From contig JAFVTS010000006.1 of the NCBI GenBank assembly GCA_017503105.1, positions 1 to 64,000 of the forward strand: 64,000 nucleotides of DNA, given 5' to 3'. The notes under the pieces are model-generated. The model was not told the origin of the DNA. It ran no database searches and saw nothing but the letters and a program-made list of their open reading frames with translations. A program made the position numbers and the translations under genes. Source of the stretch: Clostridia bacterium (GTDB lineage Bacteria; Bacillota; Clostridia; Oscillospirales; CAG-272). Positions 25,256 to 35,149 of the stretch are shown one piece after another (positions within the stretch are counted from its first letter, which is position 1; each line of letters opens with the position of its first letter).

Positions 25256-26605
25256 ATTTTCTCGCTCTGCCGCCCTGTAAAGCTCGCTCTTCCAACTTCC
25301 TTTCAGATAGAATGCGACAGAAAGAATGCATTCGACCGACCAAGGAACGACGAATCCGAGAAACACGCCGAGCATTCCAAGACGCCACACGAGCGCGTAG
25401 GTTATCGCAATACGTAAAACGGTATATACGGCGGTCGTAAAGGTTGCGAGCTTCGGCATCATAACGCCTCTGTAAAAATTGTGGAACAGGTTGTTCACGA
25501 CCTGGCAGATGACGAACGGAACGCACAGAAGCATATAAAGGACGACGTAATCAACGCTCTCTGCCGACGCTCGGGCACCGAGAAACAGCTTAGCAACGGC
25601 TTCGGGCAAGAGCATAAACAGCGCTATTACGGGCAGCGACAGAAGAATGCTCTGCCTAACCGTCACTCTGACGCCGCGCCTGACGAGGAGAAAATCGCCC
25701 TTGCCGTAGCACTGTGCGCAAAACGGAGAAAGTCCGCGTGATGAGTTCTGGAACACGGTAGAAAGAACGGAATATATCTCCGAACAGACGGAGTAGCTCG
25801 CTATCGCCGCGGTGCCGAGGAGATTGACCGCGGGCTGAACGGCAGCCCCCGATATATACATAATAAACTGCTGTATCATACACGGCACGGCAAGTCGCCA
25901 AGCGGGGAAAATATCGCCGCCGACGAAGCGGATACGCTCTTTCCCGCACCCGAGTGACGAAAACTCCATATAGAGCCTTACGATATAAATTACGGCACTT
26001 GTAGCCGCGACAATGACCGAGCCGAGCGCCGCTCCGAGCACGCCGAGCTTAAAGACCGCTATGAACACGTAATTGAGCACGACGTTGCCAAGACAGGAAA
26101 AAATGGCAAGCTTCATCGGAAATGACGGTCTGCCTATGGCGTTGAATATATAGCTCGCCGCGTTCCCGAAGGTGAAAAAGACGAAGCCGATAAGGTAGAC
26201 CAAATAATAAATAAAGGCGTCGCGACGTATCTCGTCGTTTATGGCAAGCAAAGAAAAGATTGGCTTATAGAGCAAGATCGACAGGACGGAAACGACTGTC
26301 GCTATGAGCGCGATACACACGAGATTGACCTTGACGGCGTTGACCGTGCGCCTTTTATCTCCGCTCGTGGAAAGATACGCAATATAAAGGGAAACGCCCG
26401 TTCCGAGCCCCCAGATGATAGACTTTAAGAGGGTGATGAAATTGCTCGTGCTTCCTATGGCGGCAAGGCCGACCTCGCCTATTATCTGCCCGACCATTAT
26501 TTTATCAACGGTCACGTAAGCCTGACTCAGAACTCCCGATATTATAACGGGAACGGCAAAGAGGAAAAGGTTTCTCGAAAGATTACCTTTAGTTATATCC
26601 TTCAT
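25232..26605 (-). CDS. MATE-family efflux transporter
   Basis: 457 residues, about twelve hydrophobic segments. The N-terminus (NLFLFAVPVIISGVLSQAYVTVDKIMVGQ) is typical of the MATE/DinF multidrug and organic cation antiporter family. GGAG lies 9 bases before the ATG. The final residues ELGIRN are encoded by the AATTCCT repeat array, so the natural C-terminus seems to have been altered by the repeat. Substrate unknown. Confidence 0.9.
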   Translation of the reverse strand: MKDITKGNLSRNLFLFAVPVIISGVLSQAYVTVDKIMVGQIIGEVGLAAIGSTSNFITLLKSIIWGLGTGVSLYIAYLSTSGDKRRTVNAVKVNLVCIALIATVVSVLSILLYKPIFSLLAINDEIRRDAFIYYLVYLIGFVFFTFGNAASYIFNAIGRPSFPMKLAIFSCLGNVVLNYVFIAVFKLGVLGAALGSVIVAATSAVIYIVRLYMEFSSLGCGKERIRFVGGDIFPAWRLAVPCMIQQFIMYISGAAVQPAVNLLGTAAIASYSVCSEIYSVLSTVFQNSSRGLSPFCAQCYGKGDFLLVRRGVRVTVRQSILLSLPVIALFMLLPEAVAKLFLGARASAESVDYVVLYMLLCVPFVICQVVNNLFHNFYRGVMMPKLATFTTAVYTVLRIAITYALVWRLGMLGVFLGFVVPWSVECILSVAFYLKGSWKSELYRAAERENAELGIRN

Positions 26606-26677
26606 TATAAAAAATCTCCGAAAATGCTGAAAAAGTTAAAAGGTGAAGCGCTCCGCTTTTATATCGGAGCGCCTGAT

Positions 26678-27883
26678 CTAAGTTATTTTTTTATGTTTTC
26701 CCGAAGCCAAAAGCGCCGCCAGAATACCGAGAAGCGCCAAGGCACACCACATAAGAACGATTCCGCCCCAACCGACGAAGGCGACCGTAAACGAAAACAG
26801 AAGGTTTGCCAGAGTCGCGGCGACGTATCCCGAAAAATCAAGAAAGCCGTTAAGAGTCGAAACAAGACCGCTCTCTGCCTGATCGGGTATGTAAACGCTC
26901 CAAAGCAAGGTCGACGAAAGGCGCACCGAAGCAAGAGCCAGCAGTATCAAAAGAATATTGATCCACCGCGCCTCAATAAAGAAAACTCCGAGGAAGGATA
27001 CGGCGGATATCGCAAAAACGGTGCCCGACATCCTTTTATCCCTGCCGCCAAAGAGCTTCAATATCATAAGAGCGGCAAAGGGTGCCAAGGAATTTATCAG
27101 GGTTATCGACGAGAACAAAATTCCCGCGGTGTTTTCATCAAATGAAAGCCTCTCGGTAAGATAAGTGGGAAGCCAGAAGGTAATGGTCGTTCCCGCGATC
27201 TCGCAGATCATACCGACGAGCATATAGTAGAAAAAGTCGTGAAGCTTAAACAGCGCGAATACACTTCTCTTCTCTTTTTTACTTCTGCCCGATTTTTTGT
27301 AGGCGATTATCTCTTTTTTCTCAAACGCCGTAAGGATAACGAAAGCTACCGCGGCAAAGAAAACGCCCGTTGCTCCTGCGACGGCAAAGGTTCCCCTCCA
27401 ATCAAAGGCTATCGAGAACAGACTTGCCGCGAGCGGTCCTGCGGAAGTGATGACGGACAAAAACACGCAAGCCACGTGCGCGTATTCCGACTTCATATTC
27501 TCACACATAGTCTTCACGAGCGGGCCGCGAAGCATCGACAAGGAAAAGCCTAAAAGCGCAAAGAGCAGAATTTGTAAAAAAGGCGCGGTAACGAAGGCGA
27601 ACGCGATAGATACTCCGCCCGCCGAGCAAAGACCGATAAGCGCCATAAATTTCGGACGCACCACGTCTCCGAGCGCACCGTTTACAAGCTGTCCCACGGC
27701 GTAAACGAACATATAAGTTGACGAAAGCGTACCTATAAATTCCTTATTAAAGCCGTACGTCAGCATTTCGGGTGTCGAAACGCTCAAAAGATTTCTTATG
27801 TAATAGCTGACGAAATAAGTGAAAACGCAAACGGCAGCTATCCCTGCGGCAGCCTTGACACCGCTATTTCTTTTTTCAATCAT
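26678..27883 (-). CDS. Major facilitator superfamily transporter
   Basis: 401 residues with about twelve membrane segments. YYIRNLLSVSTPEM near the N-terminus and GQLVNGALGDVVRPKFM (MFS loop motif, G-x3-D-x3-R-like) resemble organophosphate:phosphate antiporters of the UhpT/GlpT group, but the substrate cannot be assigned. The start follows AGAGGGCG. It is separated from the MATE gene by 72 bases and is on the same strand. Confidence 0.85.
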   Translation of the reverse strand: MIEKRNSGVKAAAGIAAVCVFTYFVSYYIRNLLSVSTPEMLTYGFNKEFIGTLSSTYMFVYAVGQLVNGALGDVVRPKFMALIGLCSAGGVSIAFAFVTAPFLQILLFALLGFSLSMLRGPLVKTMCENMKSEYAHVACVFLSVITSAGPLAASLFSIAFDWRGTFAVAGATGVFFAAVAFVILTAFEKKEIIAYKKSGRSKKEKRSVFALFKLHDFFYYMLVGMICEIAGTTITFWLPTYLTERLSFDENTAGILFSSITLINSLAPFAALMILKLFGGRDKRMSGTVFAISAVSFLGVFFIEARWINILLILLALASVRLSSTLLWSVYIPDQAESGLVSTLNGFLDFSGYVAATLANLLFSFTVAFVGWGGIVLMWCALALLGILAALLASGKHKKIT

Positions 27884-27908
27884 AAGATCGCCCTCTTTCG
27901 CTTGTCAG

Positions 27909-28391
27909 CTATACGCGCTTGTTTTTCTTTTCTTCGGCTTTTCTGAACGCGCGGTAAATATACCGCTCTATCATTCCCCTTTTTTTAAACTCGCGCCAGA
28001 ACATAAAAACGTCGAATACCGCGAGAATAACAGGGGTCGGATTAAAAGCTCCGAGAGTCACGCATCTGTAAACGAAAAAGGCAAGCAGCGCGATAAGAAC
28101 GAGGTGATATACGGGTGCCGTCGCTATATATCCTTTAAGATAAGTAACGCCGTTTTTCTCCTTGAATTTCCCCGAAAAATAAGTTCCGACAAGGAAGCCG
28201 TTGTCCTTCGTCGCGGTATTTTTCATCTCGCAGGTGATTCGGACCTTCGACGGATCCTTTTTGGATCGTCTTACGTGCATCTCGGGGGTGTAGCTTTCAA
28301 ATTTTACGTTTCTGTTCACGAACTCGTTATCACGTATCACGGATAAAAGCTCGTCCGCCGAAAGCTCTGATGAGGCCTTTATGAATTTCAA
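27909..28391 (-). CDS. Unrecognised membrane protein
   Basis: 160 residues, TTG start 8 bases after GGAAGTG. The N-terminal half is soluble and strand-rich with basic patches (MHVRRSKKDPSKVRI). Two closely spaced hydrophobic segments lie at about 92-110 and 118-133, followed by a highly basic tail. I do not recognise the family. It is 15 bases downstream of the serine hydrolase gene and probably ends that operon. Confidence 0.7.
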   Translation of the reverse strand: MKFIKASSELSADELLSVIRDNEFVNRNVKFESYTPEMHVRRSKKDPSKVRITCEMKNTATKDNGFLVGTYFSGKFKEKNGVTYLKGYIATAPVYHLVLIALLAFFVYRCVTLGAFNPTPVILAVFDVFMFWREFKKRGMIERYIYRAFRKAEEKKNKRV

Positions 28392-28406
28392 TGCAAAACA
28401 CTTCCT

Positions 28407-29552
28407 TTAATCAAGACAAGAATAAATGAGATTGCAAAGGCGCGGCTCGACGATACTGTGAAGACCGCCCATATGCTCCGCGTGGAAAACTGAAAGCTCC
28501 CTTGAAGGGTCGGAGAGAAGATAAGAAAGCTTTGCTCCGTCCCAGCCAAACTCACCGACGGAAGAAAGACTACCTGCCTCCTCGGGGCACATATTGGTTC
28601 TGACACCGAAGCCGTAGCCGTAGCCCATAAACTGAACGGACTCGTGGAATTTGGCAAGCTGTGATGCGGTAAGTTGATTTTTACGCATTAAATTTACGGC
28701 AGACTCGGAAAGTATGCGGTTTCCGCTTTTGCCAAGACCAAGATGCGTCAAGGCGTCGGCAAGCAAAATATAATCGTCGACGCACGATATAATTCCTCCG
28801 CCGCCCGACTCGAATTCGGGTCCAAAATCACAAATTTGCAGCTCGTTAGGTATCTCGACCGCCATCTTCGCCACAGGATCGTATTTATACTGAGTGGCGA
28901 GGTCTGCCCTGCGCTCCTCGGGTAATTTAAAGAATGTATTTTTCATTCCGAGGGGCTCAAATATATTCTTCTTCATATACTCGCTGAGCTTCATTCCCGA
29001 AACGAGCTCGATGATACCGCCCATAACGTCAAGAGAAAGGCTGTACTTATACTGCTCTCCCGGCTCAAACTCAAGCGGGTCCTCCGGAAGTGCTCTCGCT
29101 ATATCAAGCGTCGGGCATCTTCCGTCCGTCGCCGCCTTTACACGGCGGATCCCCGAGCGGTCTACGTTATAATCAAGCCCTGAGGTCATAGTGAGAAGGT
29201 GCTTTATGAGCATAGGATTTTTAGCCTCGGTGATCTCCACCGAGCCATCGGCTCTCACCGTCTTTACGGTGAGATTTTTATATTCGGGAAAATACGCGTA
29301 AACGGGGTCGGTGATGACTATTTCTCCGCGCTCGATAAGCTGTGTCGCGGCGACGCAGGTAGCCACCTTGGTGCAGGAATAAAGCCTGTAAAGGGCGTCG
29401 CGCCTGACGGGTGTTTGCAAGCGAAGGTTATCAAATCCCGTAGAATGACGGAATACCTCTTCTCTGCCGACGTATATAGACGTGTCGGAGCCGGGAATGC
29501 CGAGAAGCGGTAAATAATAATCAAGAAAATTCTTTAAAGGTTCAAAGTTCAT
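28407..29552 (-). CDS. Beta-lactamase-like serine hydrolase (class C/esterase family)
   Basis: 381 residues. The active-site SxxK is SCTK in LYRLYSCTKVATCVAATQL, and the tyrosine motif is YSL in EQYKYSLSLDVMGGIIE. A C-terminal HAEHMGGLHS occupies the third motif position. There is no signal peptide, so it is probably cytoplasmic. Members include esterases, D-aminopeptidases and penicillin-binding-like proteins; a true beta-lactamase is unlikely. It lies 10 bases after mutS2. Confidence 0.87.
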   Translation of the reverse strand: MNFEPLKNFLDYYLPLLGIPGSDTSIYVGREEVFRHSTGFDNLRLQTPVRRDALYRLYSCTKVATCVAATQLIERGEIVITDPVYAYFPEYKNLTVKTVRADGSVEITEAKNPMLIKHLLTMTSGLDYNVDRSGIRRVKAATDGRCPTLDIARALPEDPLEFEPGEQYKYSLSLDVMGGIIELVSGMKLSEYMKKNIFEPLGMKNTFFKLPEERRADLATQYKYDPVAKMAVEIPNELQICDFGPEFESGGGGIISCVDDYILLADALTHLGLGKSGNRILSESAVNLMRKNQLTASQLAKFHESVQFMGYGYGFGVRTNMCPEEAGSLSSVGEFGWDGAKLSYLLSDPSRELSVFHAEHMGGLHSIVEPRLCNLIYSCLD

Positions 29553-29562
29553 ATCACACCTC

Positions 29563-31965
29563 TTATTGTTTAAATTCTATAATGGTAACACCCGCATCGC
29601 CCTCGCCCCACTCGCCGTGGCGGTAGGATCTTATGCGTCTGTCGGATTTAAAATACTTCCAAAGCGCGGCGCGGAGAGCTCCCGTGCCCTTGCCGTGAAT
29701 TATTCTGACCGAAGGAATGCCCGCAAGCACGGCGTCGTCAAGATATTTATCGACGACGAACCAGGCGTCGTCTCCGATCATTCCCCTGACGTCGACCTCG
29801 GTCTTGAAGCTTGAAACGATGGTCTTTTTGACCTTTCCCTCGCTCGGACGCTTCACCTCGGGCGGCTTTTTAAACTTCACGTTTCCTTCGAGAAGGCGGA
29901 GCTTCGACGCGTCAACCTTCGTTCGCAGCACGCCTGCCGTAACGGAATAGATTCCCTTCTTTTCGTCGATCGCCGTGACCGTTCCCTCCGTGCCGACCGT
30001 CGTGACGTAGACCTTATCTCCGACCTTCAGGGGGCGCGGCAACTTATAATCATCGTCAAGGCTTATCTCCTTAACGTCGATCTCGGACATAAGCGACTCG
30101 GTTTCGGAAAGGCGGCGCCTTATTTCCTCACGCGCCGAGCTCATCATTGCGTTACGCGTTTCCTTGTCCTCAGCCTTTTTGAGATCCTCAAGCTGTCGGA
30201 ATATAAACTCACTCGACGCTCTCGCGCTATCAAGAATCTGCCTTGCTTTTTGTGTCTGTTTTAAGATTTCTTCCTCGTTTTTGGCTATCCGAGCTTTCAG
30301 ATCCTCTTCAGACGTCTTTTTGAATTCCTCGTATTCCGTGCGGAGCTTTTCGGCAAGCTCGCGCTCGCGCTCCATCTCGATTCTGGATGTGTCAAGCTTT
30401 TCGATAACGTCCTCGAAGCGCTTGTTATCGCGCTCGATAAGCTTTCCTGCGCGCTCTATTACGTCCTCGGGCATTCCGAGCTTCTCGGAGATGGCGAATG
30501 CGTTTGATTTACCGGGCGTGCCTATTACGAGCTTGTAGGTCGGACGAAGCGTTTCCACGTCGAACTCACAAGAGGCGTTTTGCACACCCGGGGTCTCAAG
30601 CGCGTAAGCCTTGAGCTCGGCGTAGTGCGTCGTGGATGCCGAGAGAGCACCGCTCGCTTTAGTTTTTTCAAGTATCGCGATGGCAAGTGCCGCGCCCTCT
30701 ATCGGGTCGGTTCCCGAACCGAGCTCATCGAACAGGACGAGCGAGCGTGGACCTACCTTCGATAGAATGTCTACCACGTTAACCATATGCGAGGAGAAGG
30801 TCGAAAGCGACGCCTCAATGCTCTGCTCGTCGCCGATATCGGCAAGGATCGCATCAAAAACGCCGAGCGTGCTCTCCTCCGTCGCGGGAATCTGAAGCCC
30901 TGACTGCGCCATAAGCGCGAAGAGTCCAAGCGTCTTCAGCGTGACGGTCTTTCCGCCCGTGTTCGGACCCGTAACTATAAGAGTGTCGTACTCGCGGCCG
31001 ACCGATACGTCGATGGGAACGACTCTTTCCTTAGGTATCAGTGGGTGTCTTGCACGCTTTAAGTCGATGAGCCGCTCCTTCGTTATCCTCGGCATCTCGG
31101 CTCGCATATTTATGGCAAGCGTTGCCGCGGCGAAGGTAAAGGCAAGATCGGTTATATTGTGATAATCGGCGCTGATCACGGAAGTTGCCTCGCCGCACTC
31201 GGCTGAAAGCGCAAAAAGTATGCGTTCGATCTCGTGCGACTCCTCGGCAAGGAGAGTTTTGAGCTCGTTATTAGCCTCAACTATCGCAATAGGCTCGATA
31301 AAGAGCGTAGCGCCAGAGGACGAGGTGTCGTGAACGAGACCCTTCATCTCGTTTTTGTATTCAGCCTTTACGGGCACGACGTATCTGCCGCCGCGCATCG
31401 TTACTATATTTTCCTGAAGATATTTATTTCTGACACCGCCGACGTAAGTGGCAAGGGTGTCTTTTATTTTATTGTTGACGCTCTTTATCTTCCTTCGTAT
31501 CTCCGCGAGCGCGGGGCTCGCCTCGTCGGCTATGAGTTCTTCTGAAATTATAGCGCGCCTTATCTTGTCTTCAAGCGCTCTGTTCGGTATGAGCCGCGCG
31601 AAGATAGGGTCAAGCGAGGTCTCGAAGGGCTTGTCCGTGCTTATATAATCAAGCATAACTCTCGCGCTGTGAAGAAGTGACGATATGTCGAGAAGCTCTC
31701 TTGGCGAAAGCAGTGCCCCTTTATACGCGCGCTCCGATGCGGAAACGACGCTCTCGGGCGCCGAAAAAGACGGATAGCCCTTCGCGTTTATCAAGCGCTT
31801 TGCGTCGTCGGTCCTTTTCTGCCTTGAAATAACTACGTCAATATCCGACGTCGGCGTCAGCGCGGCAGCTCTTGCCTTTGCGCCCTCGGTAGCGGCGCAC
31901 TCAACGAGCATATCCTTGATTTTTTGGTATTCGAGTGTTTTCAGGGTTCTGTTGGTAAACAGCAT
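29563..31965 (-). CDS. mutS2: Endonuclease MutS2
   Basis: 800 residues. The MutS core ATPase has Walker A GPNTGGKTVTLKT and Walker B LVLFDELGSGTDP. A long coiled-coil clamp follows (about 510-630), and a C-terminal Smr nuclease domain with VDVRGM and IIHGKGTGALR. MutS2 suppresses recombination and in Firmicutes also splits collided ribosomes. ATG immediately follows the recO stop (TAA then ATG). The usual zapA/polX neighbours are absent. Confidence 0.96.
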   Translation of the reverse strand: MLFTNRTLKTLEYQKIKDMLVECAATEGAKARAAALTPTSDIDVVISRQKRTDDAKRLINAKGYPSFSAPESVVSASERAYKGALLSPRELLDISSLLHSARVMLDYISTDKPFETSLDPIFARLIPNRALEDKIRRAIISEELIADEASPALAEIRRKIKSVNNKIKDTLATYVGGVRNKYLQENIVTMRGGRYVVPVKAEYKNEMKGLVHDTSSSGATLFIEPIAIVEANNELKTLLAEESHEIERILFALSAECGEATSVISADYHNITDLAFTFAAATLAINMRAEMPRITKERLIDLKRARHPLIPKERVVPIDVSVGREYDTLIVTGPNTGGKTVTLKTLGLFALMAQSGLQIPATEESTLGVFDAILADIGDEQSIEASLSTFSSHMVNVVDILSKVGPRSLVLFDELGSGTDPIEGAALAIAILEKTKASGALSASTTHYAELKAYALETPGVQNASCEFDVETLRPTYKLVIGTPGKSNAFAISEKLGMPEDVIERAGKLIERDNKRFEDVIEKLDTSRIEMERERELAEKLRTEYEEFKKTSEEDLKARIAKNEEEILKQTQKARQILDSARASSEFIFRQLEDLKKAEDKETRNAMMSSAREEIRRRLSETESLMSEIDVKEISLDDDYKLPRPLKVGDKVYVTTVGTEGTVTAIDEKKGIYSVTAGVLRTKVDASKLRLLEGNVKFKKPPEVKRPSEGKVKKTIVSSFKTEVDVRGMIGDDAWFVVDKYLDDAVLAGIPSVRIIHGKGTGALRAALWKYFKSDRRIRSYRHGEWGEGDAGVTIIEFKQ

Positions 31966-32742
31966 TTATCTTTTTACCTCGTTATAAAATTTAAGTGCTC
32001 TGTACGAGCGCTCAAGATGGTTCGTAAGATATTCCTCTGCGGCACGCGAGAAAAGATGCATATCCTCGTCCGAGGTGCTGTAAGAGAATATCTTTTCCTG
32101 CGGAGCGTGTACGGAATAAGCAAAAGCGTCCTTCGCGCCTTCCGTAAGGATAGAGATAATATGGCTCTCGTGCGGCTCGGAGATCATCTCGCGCTTTGCC
32201 TCGGAGCGTCTTCTGCACTCGCGGCATTCAAGAGCTCCCGCCATAATATCGAAATAGAAGTCACCGTGCCGCTCCCCGCACGCGGAGCACGCAAGCACGT
32301 CGGGCATAAAGCCGAGTATGGACATTGCCCTGACCTCAAAGGTCGCTTTTATTTTATCAAGAGGATGCTTGCCGCTTGCTATGGCGTAAAGGGAGTTTAA
32401 CGAAAGGCGAAGAAGCTCGCGCTCCGCCTCCGTAACGCCCACGTCGTCAAGCACCTCGGCGATATATCCCGCAAGAGCCAGCCCCTCGATAGAATTTCTT
32501 ATATCGAAAAAGCTCTCTATCAGCTCAGCTTCCTTTATCTGATACTTATCGGAGTGCCCGAAAAGAACGTAGCTGCCGTAGCAGAACTGCGTCGTTGCCG
32601 CCATTTTGCGGCTCTTCAGCGAACGAGCGCCTCTGGCGAGGGCGGTGATCACGCCCGCCTCCTCGGTGAAGAGAGTCACGAGCCTGTCCGATTCCTTCAA
32701 ATCAACGGTCCTGATAACAAGACCTTTAACCTCCGTCAGCAT
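31966..32742 (-). CDS. recO: DNA repair protein RecO
   Basis: 258 residues. N-terminal OB fold (GLVIRTVDLKESDRLVTLFTEEAG) and a C-terminal zinc-binding CSACGERH...CRECRR pair. RecO loads RecA onto SSB-coated DNA with RecR. ATG overlaps the era stop by one base (TAATG). Confidence 0.95.
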   Translation of the reverse strand: MLTEVKGLVIRTVDLKESDRLVTLFTEEAGVITALARGARSLKSRKMAATTQFCYGSYVLFGHSDKYQIKEAELIESFFDIRNSIEGLALAGYIAEVLDDVGVTEAERELLRLSLNSLYAIASGKHPLDKIKATFEVRAMSILGFMPDVLACSACGERHGDFYFDIMAGALECRECRRRSEAKREMISEPHESHIISILTEGAKDAFAYSVHAPQEKIFSYSTSDEDMHLFSRAAEEYLTNHLERSYRALKFYNEVKR

Positions 32743-33629
32743 TATTCTTCCTTTTTAAAGCCGAAGTCGTTGATGTTGAATTCGCTGTCGCGCCAATTTT
32801 CCTTTACTCTTACGTAAAGGTCAAGGAAAACTCTCGTATCGAGCATCCTTTCGATATCCTCGCGCGCCTTTGAGCCGATGCGCTTTATTCCCGCGCCGCC
32901 CTTGCCTATAATTATTCCCTTGTGCGACGCCTTTTCGCAGTAGATCTCCGCTCTTATGGAAACGAGATCCTTCTTCTCCGTCCACTCCTCGATGGTAACG
33001 GCGATGCCGTGAGGGATCTCCTCGTCAAGGGAGCGAAGAAGCTTTTCTCTGATTATCTCGGCGGCGATCTGCTTTTCGGGCTGATCGGTCACGATGTCGT
33101 CGGAGAAGAACCAATCGCCCTCGTAAAGATACCTCTTACACTCGGAGAGAAGAATGTCCACGCCCTTGCCGCTCTTTGCCGAGAGCGGGATAACGGCGTC
33201 AAAATCAAAAGCCTCGGCGTACGCAGCTATGGTCTTCGCGATATTCGCGGAGCGCACCGCGTCGACCTTGTTGATGACGAGCACGGCGGGAAGGCCCTCC
33301 GATCTTAAGCGCGAGATTATCTTCGCCTCAATATCACCGACCTCCTCACGCGCCTCCGTAACGAGAATGGCGGCGTCAACGCCCCCGAGGGTGTCGGACG
33401 CGGTCTTCATCATAAAATCTCCGAGCCTCGTGCGCGGCTTATGTATTCCCGGGGTGTCAAGAAAGACCGTCTGCTCCTCGCCCTCGGTATATATGCCCGT
33501 TATCCTGTTTCTCGTCGTCTGGGGCTTTTTCGAAACTATCGCGACCTTCTCGCCGAGTATCGTGTTGAGAAGAGTCGACTTTCCTACGTTCGGACGTCCT
33601 ACTATTGCTATAAACGCTGTCTTTTTCAT
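32742..33629 (-). CDS. era: GTPase Era
   Basis: 295 residues from the ATG at 33629. G1 GRPNVGKSTLL, G3 DTPGIH, G4 NKVD, then a C-terminal KH domain (GIIIGKGGAGIKRIG). Binds 16S rRNA and times small-subunit assembly. A TTG four codons upstream overlaps the GGAG ribosome binding site and is rejected. Between ybeY and recO as in other Firmicutes. Confidence 0.96.
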   Translation of the reverse strand: MKKTAFIAIVGRPNVGKSTLLNTILGEKVAIVSKKPQTTRNRITGIYTEGEEQTVFLDTPGIHKPRTRLGDFMMKTASDTLGGVDAAILVTEAREEVGDIEAKIISRLRSEGLPAVLVINKVDAVRSANIAKTIAAYAEAFDFDAVIPLSAKSGKGVDILLSECKRYLYEGDWFFSDDIVTDQPEKQIAAEIIREKLLRSLDEEIPHGIAVTIEEWTEKKDLVSIRAEIYCEKASHKGIIIGKGGAGIKRIGSKAREDIERMLDTRVFLDLYVRVKENWRDSEFNINDFGFKKEE

Positions 33630-33644
33630 CTTTATCTCCAAATT

Positions 33645-34121
33645 TTATATTTCAACTTCTTTGATTATCGCTCTTTGACGCTCACACTGCTCCTCGTCGT
33701 CCTCGGGACTTCTCTCGTGGTCGTAGCCGAGAAGATGAAGCGTGGAATGTACGGCGAGGAAAGCCGCCTCTCTGATAAAGCCGTGTCCGAGCTCCCTTGC
33801 CTGCTCCTTTGCGCGCTCGACGGAAATGACTATATCACCAAGCTCCGCCCGACCGAGCACGAAGGCGTCGGAAAAATCGCCGTCCTCGTAAAGGGGGAAC
33901 GAAAGCACGTCCGTGTGCTTGTCCACGCCCCTGTACTTTTCGTTAAGCTTCCTAATATAAGCGTTATCGCAAAGAGTGACCGAAACGGTGGCGTCAAGGG
34001 GAAATCTTTCGTATTCAAGCGTTTTCTTTATCGCTCTTCTCAAAACGAGTTTTAAATAATAATCAGCCTCCTCGAATTTCTCCGTCGCGCAAAAATCTAT
34101 ATAAAGCTTATTCCGTTTCAC
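33645..34121 (-). CDS. ybeY: Endoribonuclease YbeY
   Basis: 158 residues. The metal-binding motif HSTLHLLGYDH near residue 117-127 carries the three zinc histidines. Functions in 16S rRNA 3' maturation and ribosome quality control. ATG overlaps the phoH stop by four bases. A short gap leads to era; the dgkA and cdd genes found here in Bacillus are missing. Confidence 0.95.
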   Translation of the reverse strand: MKRNKLYIDFCATEKFEEADYYLKLVLRRAIKKTLEYERFPLDATVSVTLCDNAYIRKLNEKYRGVDKHTDVLSFPLYEDGDFSDAFVLGRAELGDIVISVERAKEQARELGHGFIREAAFLAVHSTLHLLGYDHERSPEDDEEQCERQRAIIKEVEI

Positions 34122-35149
34122 TGTTTTTCGCTCTCCTTCTTTTTCTCTGTCCTGAAGTGCTTTGCCCGAGCCTCTCGCTCGTAGCTCTCGTACGCGCTGA
34201 TGATCTTGCGCACGAGATGATGCCTTACGACGTCGCGCTCGGAAAATTCAAATATCCCTATACCCTCTATTCCGCGAAGGACCTTTGCCGCAATGGAAAG
34301 ACCGCTCTTTTTGCCAAACGGCAGATCCGTTTGCGAAAGGTCGCCCGTAACGACAGCCTTCGAGTTATATCCAAGACGGGTAAGGAACATCTTCATCTGC
34401 TCAGGGGTCGTGTTCTGCGCCTCGTCAAGAATTATAAACGAGTCGTCAAGGGTGCGTCCTCTCATATAAGCGAGCGGTGCTATCTCTATCGTCCCTCTTT
34501 CTACGTGTCTTTGATAGTTCTCCGCTCCGAGCATCTCAAAGAGCGCGTCGTAAAGGGGTCTGAGATACGGGTCTATCTTACTCTGAAGATCGCCGGGCAA
34601 AAAGCCGAGCCTCTCGCCCGCCTCGACCGCGGGACGCGTAAGAATTATCCTGCTCACCGCCTTATTTTTCAAGGCTTCGACCGCCATAGCGACGGCGAGG
34701 AAGGTCTTACCCGTTCCCGCAGGTCCAAGACCGAGAATTACGGTATTGTTCTTTATAGCGGAGATGTACTTCTTCTGACCGATGGTCTTTGCCTTGATGG
34801 GCTTTCCTCTGCTCGTCAGGCAGACGACGTCCTCCGAGAGCTTCTCCGCGCCCTCGTCAAGCCCGTCCCTTACAAGCCCTATAACGTATTCTATCGCCTG
34901 CTCCTCGATACGCTCGCCCGAGCCCGTCATATGCTTCAAATATTCGAGCACCCTTGCAGCCATAGCCGCCTCGCGCTCCTCGCCGTTTATGACGATAGCG
35001 TCACCGAACTCGGGACCGCCGCTTCTGTTAAATATATGAACGCCGAACTCAGATTCTATCCGCTTCACGTTTTTATCAAACGCTCCGAATATCGCGGACG
35101 TCGCCTCGCTTGAGCTCGTCATTACAATCCTTTCAGCCATCGGGAACAA
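34118..35149 (-). CDS. phoH: PhoH family ATPase (PhoH-like protein)
   Basis: 343 residues. Walker A GPAGTGKTFLAVAMAVEAL, then ILTRPAVEAGERLGFLPGDL and DDSFIILDEAQNTTPEQMKMFLTRLG (Walker B). N-terminal KH-like region to about 110. RNA-metabolism ATPase conserved beside ybeY. Coupled to ybeY (4-base overlap) and overlapped by the end of yqfD. Confidence 0.94.
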   Translation of the reverse strand: MFPMAERIVMTSSSEATSAIFGAFDKNVKRIESEFGVHIFNRSGGPEFGDAIVINGEEREAAMAARVLEYLKHMTGSGERIEEQAIEYVIGLVRDGLDEGAEKLSEDVVCLTSRGKPIKAKTIGQKKYISAIKNNTVILGLGPAGTGKTFLAVAMAVEALKNKAVSRIILTRPAVEAGERLGFLPGDLQSKIDPYLRPLYDALFEMLGAENYQRHVERGTIEIAPLAYMRGRTLDDSFIILDEAQNTTPEQMKMFLTRLGYNSKAVVTGDLSQTDLPFGKKSGLSIAAKVLRGIEGIGIFEFSERDVVRHHLVRKIISAYESYEREARAKHFRTEKKKESEKQ